Source: Lentisphaeria bacterium
Lineage (GTDB): Bacteria > Verrucomicrobiota > Lentisphaeria > Victivallales > UBA1829
Length of the DNA stretch: 6,218 nucleotides
NCBI GenBank assembly: GCA_017504325.1
Contig: JAFVRL010000246.1
Location: forward strand, 1-6,218
Reading direction: 5' to 3'
Part shown: positions 1-5,544 of the stretch, piece after piece
Layout: each line of letters begins with the position of its first letter
How positions within the stretch are numbered: the first letter of the stretch is position 1
Position numbers and translations under genes: made by a program
The notes under the pieces: generated by a model
What the model saw: the letters and a program-made list of their open reading frames with translations, nothing else
What the model was told of the DNA's origin: nothing
Databases searched by the model: none

Positions 1-13
1 ACAGGAGAAGAGT

Positions 14-844
14 ATGGCTTGTCATGTGTTTATAACTGCTGAAATCGGCATCAATCATAACGGGGATCCTGCTTTGGCGCATAAAATGATCCGGGAAGCA
101 GCGGAGGCGGGGTGTGATGCTGTAAAATTTCAGAAGAGGACTGTTGATGAAGTCTATACTCCGGAATTTCTTGCTTCTGAAAGAATGAGTCCCTGGGGAA
201 CGACCCAGAGGGAACAGAAAGAAGGATTGGAATTCGGTGAAAAAGAGTATGATATGATCCATGACTTCTGTAAGGAGTGCAATATACAATGGTTTGCCTC
301 CTGCTGGGATGTGACAAGTCAGAAATTCCTGCGGAAATATGATCTCAAGTACAATAAGATCGCCTCTCCCGTTCTCACCAATATCCCTCTATTGGAAGTT
401 TGTGCTGAAGAAGGAAAATATACTTTCATTTCCACCGGGATGAGTACATGGGATGAGATCGATTCTGCTGTGGAAATATTCCGGAAACACTCCTGTCCTT
501 TTGAACTTATGCATTGTGTTTCCATCTATCCTTCTGTGCCGGAAGAGGCAAATTTGTGCATGATAGAGTCTTTGCGTGAAAGATACGGCGTTCCTGTGGG
601 GTATTCCGGACATGAGATCGGACATCTTTCCACTCTCGGGGCTGTCGCTCTGGGTGCAGCAAGCGTGGAACGGCATTTCACTCTTGACCGGAATATGTAT
701 GGATCGGATCAGAAAAGCAGTATCGAACCTTCTGAAATGAGAGAGATGGTCTCTTTGATACGGCAGATGGAAAAGGCAAGAGGGACAGGGGAGCGTATCC
801 TCACGGAAAAAGAACTTGCTGTGCGCAAAAAAATGCGTTCATAA
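14..844 (+). CDS. NeuB-family sialic/ulosonic acid synthase, short form without SAF domain
   Basis: The product (276 aa) is a TIM-barrel enzyme of the NeuB family, which condenses phosphoenolpyruvate with an aldose (ManNAc-type or a phosphorylated relative) to give a 2-keto-3-deoxy sugar acid. Family motifs seen in order: AEIGINHNG at residues 9-17, KFQKR at 38-42, KIASP, STGMSTWDEI, a MHCVSIYPS strand, GYSGHE with H200, and ERHFTLDR with H221. H200 and H221 are 21 residues apart, the same spacing as the two Mn-binding histidines of the meningococcal enzyme (H215, H236), so metal-dependent catalysis looks intact. The protein ends at KKMRS, where longer members (about 340 aa) continue into an antifreeze-like SAF domain; the next 70 bases cannot encode one. 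The GSDQ motif (Q233) and GYSGHE variant resemble, from memory, a short subfamily of uncertain substrate. Start ATG has GGAG at 4-7. The family is secure; the exact sugar is not. Confidence 0.9.
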   Translation: MACHVFITAEIGINHNGDPALAHKMIREAAEAGCDAVKFQKRTVDEVYTPEFLASERMSPWGTTQREQKEGLEFGEKEYDMIHDFCKECNIQWFASCWDVTSQKFLRKYDLKYNKIASPVLTNIPLLEVCAEEGKYTFISTGMSTWDEIDSAVEIFRKHSCPFELMHCVSIYPSVPEEANLCMIESLRERYGVPVGYSGHEIGHLSTLGAVALGAASVERHFTLDRNMYGSDQKSSIEPSEMREMVSLIRQMEKARGTGERILTEKELAVRKKMRS

Positions 845-900
845 TCTTTCCTTTGTTTCCGGTCGCCGCAAGGGAAAAACAGTTGTCTTTGAAACTTTCT

Positions 901-906
901 GGAGAA
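901..906 (+). promoter_or_regulatory. Ribosome binding site fixing the ThDP-enzyme start at 915
   Basis: GGAGAA lies 8 bases before ATG 915. The frame is open upstream to an ATG at 816, but that start lies inside the NeuB-like gene, has no comparable Shine-Dalgarno site, and would add 33 residues (rich in Lys, Arg and Cys) that match nothing in the family. Family members begin close to the MRLADF-type sequence encoded from 915. Confidence 0.75.
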
Positions 907-914
907 AATGTACC

Positions 915-2711
915 ATGAGATTAGCGGATTTTGTAATGGATTTCCTTGCCGGAAAAGGCGTTAAACATGTTTTTATGCTGCCCGGTGGCGGTGCCATGCA
1001 TCTGGATGATGCGCTGGGCAGACACCCTGAACTGCAATATACGGTTTTCATGCATGAACAGGCTCTTGCCATTGCAGCGGAATCCTTTGGACAGCATACC
1101 AATACCCCCGGAGTGGGGCTTGTTACCTCCGGACCGGGCGGGACCAATACTCTCACTGCCGTTGCTGCTGCCTATATCGACTCCACTCCCTGTTTCTTTC
1201 TTTCCGGACAGGCAAAAAGAAGCGATCTCAAATATAAATACGGTGTCCGTCAGATGGGATCGCAGGAAGTGGATATCGTTTCCATGGTGAAAAGTGTCAC
1301 AAAATATGCAGTAATGGTCACTGAACCGGAAAAGATCCTTTATCATCTGGAAAAAGCGTGGCATGAGGCTGTTTCCGGAAGAATGGGACCTGTGTGGCTG
1401 GATATTCCCCTGGATGTTCAGGGGGCGGAGATCAATGAAAAAAGTCTGATTGGATTTACGCCGGAAGAAAAAGAGGAAAATACGGTAGCGGAACATTCTT
1501 TCAATGATTTGAAAGTTCTTCTGGAAAAGGGACGCCGTCCGTTGATCCTTGCCGGTAACGGGATCAAATTATCCAATGCCGGAAATCAGGTGCTTGCCTT
1601 TGCGGAAAAATACTCCATTCCTGTGATCTCCACATGGAAAATGGCGGATTTTATTGCTTATGATGATCCTCTTTATTTCGGTTTTCCGGGGATCATGGGG
1701 GCAAGGTACACCAATTATATTGTGCAGAATTGCGATCTTCTGCTTATTCTGGGCAGCCGTCTGGATCCCAGCATTACCGCTTTCAACAGCAGAAATTTTG
1801 CAAAAAATGCAGTAAAAATAATGGTGGATATTGATGAGGCGGAAATAAGGAAAGTAGAAAATATTTCCTGCTCTTTCTGTATGGATATTGCTTCTTTTAT
1901 GGATAAACTTGCAATCCTTTCCCCTGCAATACAATGCGATGAAAAATGGCTTTTCTATTGCAGAAAGATGAAAGAAAAATATCCGGTATTTACAGATGCT
2001 CCCGGATATGGCAGGGAGGATGACAGAGTGGATCTTTACCGTTTCACCGATACTCTTTTTGCAAAACTGGTTTCTTCTGATGTGATCGTTCCGGAAAGTT
2101 CCGGAGCGGCGGGGGAAGTCACCTATCAGGCAATGAAGGTCAAAAAAGGGCAGAAGATCAAAAATGCGGCAGGTCTCGGTTCCATGGGATTCGGACTTCC
2201 CTACAGTATCGGAGCGTGTCTTGCCAATAACAGACGCAGAACTGTTCTCATTAACGGGGACGGGGCGTTCCAGATGAATATACAGGAACTGGAAACACTC
2301 CGCCGTCTTGCTCTTCCTGTAAAAATATTCATCTGGGATAATGAAGGATACGGAAGTATCGTCAACACCCAGAACAATATGTTTGGCGGCTTTCATGTGG
2401 GATCGGATGCGGCAAGTTTTTACACTGTGCCTGACATTGAAAAAATCGCAAAAGCGTATGGATTGCGTACAAAAACGATTTCCTGCAATAAGGAGCTTGT
2501 CTCCGGTATAGAGGAAATCCTTGCCGGAGAGGATGCCTGTCTGTGTGTAGTGAAAGTGCGTCTTGACCATAAGACCATGCCCAAAGTCATGGCACAGAAA
2601 CTTCCGGACGGCAATATGGTTTCCGGGCAGCTGGAAAATATGTGGCCTTTCCTGCCGGAGGAGGAGACAAAGGAAAATATGAGCTTTTTCAGCAGTATGG
2701 AAAAGGAGTAA
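915..2711 (+). CDS. ThDP-dependent acetolactate-synthase-like enzyme
   Basis: The product (598 aa) has the three-domain layout of the thiamine-diphosphate POX/acetolactate synthase family, which decarboxylates 2-keto acids and often ligates the resulting hydroxyethyl unit to an acceptor. The N-terminal pyrimidine-binding domain shows PGGGAMHL (23-30), the cofactor-activating glutamate E48 in MHEQA, and SGPGGTN (72-78). The central domain carries LAGNGIKLS (212-220) and LGSRLDPS (279-286). The C-terminal pyrophosphate domain has GDG at 448-450 and, 27 residues after D449, D475-N476 in DNEGYGS; this is the GDG-to-NN metal/diphosphate motif with Asp in place of the first Asn. Length is normal and all domains are intact. 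No small regulatory subunit (IlvN/IlvH) gene adjoins it, and it sits between a NeuB-like and a KdsC-like gene, so a role in sugar biosynthesis is more likely than branched-chain amino acid synthesis. Known precedents for ThDP enzymes in sugar pathways include YerE (yersiniose). Substrate unknown. Confidence 0.88.
   Translation: MRLADFVMDFLAGKGVKHVFMLPGGGAMHLDDALGRHPELQYTVFMHEQALAIAAESFGQHTNTPGVGLVTSGPGGTNTLTAVAAAYIDSTPCFFLSGQAKRSDLKYKYGVRQMGSQEVDIVSMVKSVTKYAVMVTEPEKILYHLEKAWHEAVSGRMGPVWLDIPLDVQGAEINEKSLIGFTPEEKEENTVAEHSFNDLKVLLEKGRRPLILAGNGIKLSNAGNQVLAFAEKYSIPVISTWKMADFIAYDDPLYFGFPGIMGARYTNYIVQNCDLLLILGSRLDPSITAFNSRNFAKNAVKIMVDIDEAEIRKVENISCSFCMDIASFMDKLAILSPAIQCDEKWLFYCRKMKEKYPVFTDAPGYGREDDRVDLYRFTDTLFAKLVSSDVIVPESSGAAGEVTYQAMKVKKGQKIKNAAGLGSMGFGLPYSIGACLANNRRRTVLINGDGAFQMNIQELETLRRLALPVKIFIWDNEGYGSIVNTQNNMFGGFHVGSDAASFYTVPDIEKIAKAYGLRTKTISCNKELVSGIEEILAGEDACLCVVKVRLDHKTMPKVMAQKLPDGNMVSGQLENMWPFLPEEETKENMSFFSSMEKE
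2704..2708 (+). promoter_or_regulatory. Ribosome binding site overlapping the upstream gene's end
   Basis: AGGAG lies in the last codons of the ThDP-enzyme gene, running up to its TAA (2709-2711), and is 8 bases before ATG 2717. It supports 2717 over the in-frame upstream ATG at 2642, which would add 25 residues ahead of the HAD motif I strand. The arrangement suggests translational coupling of the two genes. Confidence 0.75.
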
Positions 2712-2716
2712 GTAAA

Positions 2717-3199
2717 ATGATAAGGGTAGTGCTTCTGGATATAGATGGAGTTCTTACAGATGGAAAAGTAACGGTGGATTCCACTGGAAAAGAGTATAAG
2801 ACACTGGATTTCCGGGATATTGATGCTGTCTATACTTTGCGGGGTGCCGGGATCAAAGTCGGGCTTGTCACAGGCGAGGATACTCCCATTGCAAAGTATT
2901 TCAAAAACCGTTTCAAACCCGATTATTTCTATTCCGGATGCAAGGAAAAACTTGCCGCCGTCGAGAAAGTGATCGCCCAGTCCGGAGCCGCCCCTGATGA
3001 GATCTGTTATATGGGGGATGGCAAACTGGATCTTCCTGTGTTCCGGAATATGGAATGTACTGCTGCTCCTGCCAATGCCATCAGGGAAGTTCGGGAACTG
3101 GCAAAATATAAACTTGAGCGTGCCGGAGGCGATGGCTGTGTAATGGAACTTGCGGAACTGATCCTTTTTTTGAACAATGCTTCTGCTGTAAAAAAATAA
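2717..3199 (+). CDS. KdsC-like HAD-family phosphatase
   Basis: The product (160 aa) is a compact, capless HAD phosphatase of the KdsC type (also found as the C-terminal domain of some NeuA proteins). This group removes phosphate from 3-deoxy-octulosonate-8-phosphate or 9-phospho-nonulosonates. Motif I is DIDGVLTDG with nucleophile D8 and acid/base D10; motif II is T52 in GLVTGED; the motif III lysine is probably K78 (K76 is also close); motif IV is GDGKLD with D101 and D105. The C-terminal GGDGCVMEL corresponds to the GGxGAVRE-type tail that reaches the active site in KdsC. E. coli KdsC is somewhat longer (188 aa) because of an N-terminal extension absent here. Its place two genes after the NeuB-like synthase suggests that the synthase makes a phosphorylated sugar acid which this enzyme dephosphorylates, as in Kdo and animal-type sialic acid synthesis. 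The motif IV GDG, where GDD is common, is a mild deviation that keeps the key acids. Substrate is inferred. Confidence 0.87.
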   Translation: MIRVVLLDIDGVLTDGKVTVDSTGKEYKTLDFRDIDAVYTLRGAGIKVGLVTGEDTPIAKYFKNRFKPDYFYSGCKEKLAAVEKVIAQSGAAPDEICYMGDGKLDLPVFRNMECTAAPANAIREVRELAKYKLERAGGDGCVMELAELILFLNNASAVKK

Positions 3200-3220
3200 A
3201 AGATCCTTCTGGAGAAATCA

Positions 3221-4405
3221 ATGGAAAACTGCCGGATATGCGGAAAAATGTTATGCAGGGAAAGTCTTATGGATTTTTCTTCCCAGCCAGCTTCTGCGCA
3301 GGGGCTTCCGGAAAAGGGAAATCCGGACAGAGGGGTGGATTTTTCTGTAAAAAGATGTACCTGTTGCGGAGTTGTCCAGCTGGATTCACCTCCAGTATCT
3401 TATTTCCGGGAAGTTATCCGGACGGCGGGATTATCGGAAGAGATGAGAAAATTCCGGCTTGCCCAATTTTCCTCTTTTATTGAAAAATACTCTTTGCAGG
3501 GAAAAAAGATCCTGGAATGCGGCTGCGGGGAAGGGGAATATCTGGTTCTTATGCAGGAGTGTAAAGGTATTCCTTACGGCATCGACGGCAGTGCAAAAAA
3601 TATTGAAAAATGCGTACAGAAGGGTTTGGAGGCAGAAAAGGTATATTTTGATACCGGGCTGGAAAAAGTGAAAAAAGCCCCCTTTGATGCTTTTTATATT
3701 CTGAATTTTCTGGAACATATACCAAATATTCCCGCATATCTGAAAGGAATTTACGATAATCTTAAAGATGGTGCTGTCGGTCTTGTGGAAGTACCGGACT
3801 TTGATATGATGCTGGAAAAGGATTTTTTTGCAGAATTCATTCCGGATCATCTCTATTATTTTACTGCGGAATCTTTGCAGAATATCCTTAATGAAAATGG
3901 TTTTTTTGTCCTGCATACGGAAAATACCTTTCACTCCTATATTCTTTCCATGCAGGTACGGAAGATGACGCAAAAGGAAAAAAATGCTTTTATCCCGGAG
4001 AAAAAATCGTATGAAAAACTGGATTTATCCGGAATGAAAAAGGCAAAGGAAAAGTTTGTAAAGGATTTTATGAAAATCTTATCTGCCGGAAAACGCTGTG
4101 CAGTATGGGGGGCAAGCCACCAGACTTTTTCTGTTCTCGGTTTTTTACAGGAGTATGATAAAGCCTTATTGCAGAAAAAACTTCTTTTTGTAGCGGATTC
4201 CGCCCCTTTCAAACAGGGAAAACTTACTCCGGCAACGCATTTTGATATAGTCAGTCCCGGAAAGATCATGGAAGAAAATATGGATACTCTCCTTATCATG
4301 GCAGGGGGCTATTCGGATGAAATATACCGTATTGCAAGGGAAAAAATGTCTTTTTCCGGCAATATATATATTCTCCGTGCCACCGGATTGGAAAAGTGTG
4401 AATAA
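3221..4405 (+). CDS. SAM-dependent methyltransferase, sugar C-methyltransferase architecture
   Basis: The product (394 aa) has three parts. The N-terminus has paired cysteines C4-x2-C7 and C46-x2-C49, the zinc-binding domain seen in nucleotide-sugar C-methyltransferases such as TcaB9 and NovU. The middle is a class I SAM domain: motif I is ILECGCGEGEYL (97-108), an acidic residue for the SAM ribose is D122 in YGIDGS, and a LEHIPN helix follows near 164-169. A D-H pair (209-210) followed by YYF occurs where family members often have an E-H pair thought to be catalytic. The C-terminus (about 290-394) is a Rossmann-like domain with VWGAS (295-299), FVADSAPFKQGK (323-334) and a DTLLIMAGG strand, matching the extra C-terminal domain of that family. 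Length is near the usual roughly 410 aa. GGAGAA at 3211-3216 sets the start. It likely methylates a carbon, or less likely an oxygen or nitrogen, of the locus sugar; the position cannot be read from sequence. Confidence 0.85.
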   Translation: MENCRICGKMLCRESLMDFSSQPASAQGLPEKGNPDRGVDFSVKRCTCCGVVQLDSPPVSYFREVIRTAGLSEEMRKFRLAQFSSFIEKYSLQGKKILECGCGEGEYLVLMQECKGIPYGIDGSAKNIEKCVQKGLEAEKVYFDTGLEKVKKAPFDAFYILNFLEHIPNIPAYLKGIYDNLKDGAVGLVEVPDFDMMLEKDFFAEFIPDHLYYFTAESLQNILNENGFFVLHTENTFHSYILSMQVRKMTQKEKNAFIPEKKSYEKLDLSGMKKAKEKFVKDFMKILSAGKRCAVWGASHQTFSVLGFLQEYDKALLQKKLLFVADSAPFKQGKLTPATHFDIVSPGKIMEENMDTLLIMAGGYSDEIYRIAREKMSFSGNIYILRATGLEKCE

Positions 4406-4416
4406 GAGGTTGTGCC

Positions 4417-5544
4417 ATGGATGAAAAAATACTTGCAGAATGGAAAAAATATCCGGAAAAAAAGATCGTGATCTTCGGTGCCGGGGCAGGGGGGAGAGTT
4501 GTTTTACAGGAATGTGTAAAGCATGATGTGCGTGTTTCTTACTTTGTGGATAACGGGAAAAAAGGGGAATATTTTGAGAATATAGAAGTAAAAGACCCTT
4601 ATGATCTTATGTATGAAGAGGAAAATTCCCTTCTTATTCTTATTTCCGCCTGCCGGAAATCTCTCTGCCGGGAGATAAGTGAACAACTTTCCGGAATGGG
4701 ATTTGTTGCAGAAAAAGATTTTTTCATTCCGCAGACCGGAAGAAATTATGCACCCCTTGATCTTTTTGATCCCCTTCTCGGTTATGGAAGAAAATGTGTG
4801 GAAGAAGAGGGGTTTGCTGTTTCAGAAGGTAAATCTGCCAATGCCGGAAAGATCCTTGTTTTCGGAGGCTCCACATCCGATCCCACTTTTGGCAATATCA
4901 CATCCTGGGTGGAACTTTTTGCAGAGAAACTCAAGGCAAAAGGATATGATTACCGGATTTATAATGGAGCGGTTGCCGGCTATTGTGTTAATCAGGAACT
5001 TTTGAAATTCCTGCGGGACGGACTTCCCCTTGCTCCTGAAATCGTTATAACTATGGATGGATTTAATGATGCCACCCAGCCCAGAAAAGAGGAATATCCC
5101 TTCTATCATCCTTATCAGGCGGATTCTCTGGAAAAGATGTTTGAAAATATCCACAGGGATTCTCTTGATATCAATGGCGATATAAGGGGCATGACGCTGG
5201 GAAGAAAAGATATGTCGGAAAGAAGTGCTTTTTATTTGCGGACACTGAAAGCCTTTCACGGGGCGGCGGAAGCAAACGATATAAAACATATTGCTTTTTT
5301 ACAGCCTAATTCCTCGCTTGAAAAGGCATCGGATTTTCCGGTATTGGATACAGTGAAAGATTTTTATGATAAGGTATTGACGGAAAAGCCCTCTTTTATG
5401 ACGGATGCCTCCCGTATTCTGGAGGAGGTTTCAGATGCTTATATGGATTATGCTCATTACAGCAGGAAAGGTAATGAGATCATTTCTGAATATGTTTTAA
5501 AAAGTGTGGAAAAATTTTTACAGAAGCGGGAGGATAAAGAATGA
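4417..5544 (+). CDS. Two-domain protein: Rossmann-like module plus SGNH/GDSL hydrolase-fold domain
   Basis: The product (375 aa) has two domains. Residues about 1-105 form a Rossmann-like module: IVIFGAGAGG (17-26) with G21, G23 and G26, then FVDNGKKG (43-50) after the second strand, then a LLILISA strand. Residues about 140-370 carry the SGNH signatures: block I FGGSTSD with likely nucleophile S152, block II G188 in GAVAGY, block III GFND with N217, and block V D344-x2-H347 with following G352. The catalytic set is complete. Such domains are esterases, deacetylases or O-acyltransferases; in a glycan locus an O-acyl or deacetylation step is plausible. There is no signal peptide or membrane segment, so it is probably cytosolic and acts on a sugar, nucleotide-sugar or lipid-linked intermediate. 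It follows the methyltransferase by 11 bases with AAGAGG (4404-4409) as ribosome site and overlaps the carbamoyltransferase by ATGA. Function beyond the fold is not known to me. Confidence 0.8.
   Translation: MDEKILAEWKKYPEKKIVIFGAGAGGRVVLQECVKHDVRVSYFVDNGKKGEYFENIEVKDPYDLMYEEENSLLILISACRKSLCREISEQLSGMGFVAEKDFFIPQTGRNYAPLDLFDPLLGYGRKCVEEEGFAVSEGKSANAGKILVFGGSTSDPTFGNITSWVELFAEKLKAKGYDYRIYNGAVAGYCVNQELLKFLRDGLPLAPEIVITMDGFNDATQPRKEEYPFYHPYQADSLEKMFENIHRDSLDINGDIRGMTLGRKDMSERSAFYLRTLKAFHGAAEANDIKHIAFLQPNSSLEKASDFPVLDTVKDFYDKVLTEKPSFMTDASRILEEVSDAYMDYAHYSRKGNEIISEYVLKSVEKFLQKREDKE
5528..5544 (+). promoter_or_regulatory. Shine-Dalgarno site and ATGA stop/start overlap
   Basis: GGGAGGA (5528-5534) lies 6 bases before ATG 5541. 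That ATG overlaps the upstream gene's TGA (5542-5544) as ATGA. This is the classic layout for translational re-initiation and ties the SGNH protein and the carbamoyltransferase to one transcript and probably to coordinated output. Confidence 0.85.

Noticed and set aside
674..712. Loss of a metal-binding histidine in the NeuB-like protein at Q233 (GSDQ, where longer members have GPDH or similar)
   Set aside because: The two manganese histidines of the family align to H200 and H221 with the exact 21-residue spacing, so Q233 is a subfamily variant and not a lost metal ligand.
832..844. Possible frameshift at the seven-A run near the end of the NeuB-like gene that might hide a SAF domain
   Set aside because: Only about 70 bases separate the stop from the next start, too few for a SAF domain of about 60 residues, and no SAF motif appears in another frame.
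816..914. Upstream extension of the ThDP enzyme from ATG 816, overlapping the NeuB-like gene
   Set aside because: The extra 33 residues match nothing in the family and ATG 816 has no good ribosome site, while ATG 915 has GGAGAA at 8 bases and begins at the expected family N-terminus.
845..914. The largest intergenic gap as a terminator, promoter or small RNA
   Set aside because: No GC-rich hairpin with a T-run and no convincing -35/-10 pair is present; it contains only a ribosome binding site.
1569..2570. 333-codon open frame on the minus strand opposite the ThDP enzyme gene
   Set aside because: It lies wholly antisense to a gene with clear family motifs along its length, its translation shows no recognisable domain, and it is explained by the codon pattern of the sense gene.
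3431..3973. 180-codon minus-strand open frame opposite the methyltransferase
   Set aside because: It is antisense to a well-supported gene and rich in Phe, Lys and Ile from the sense strand's A-rich codons; no motif is visible.
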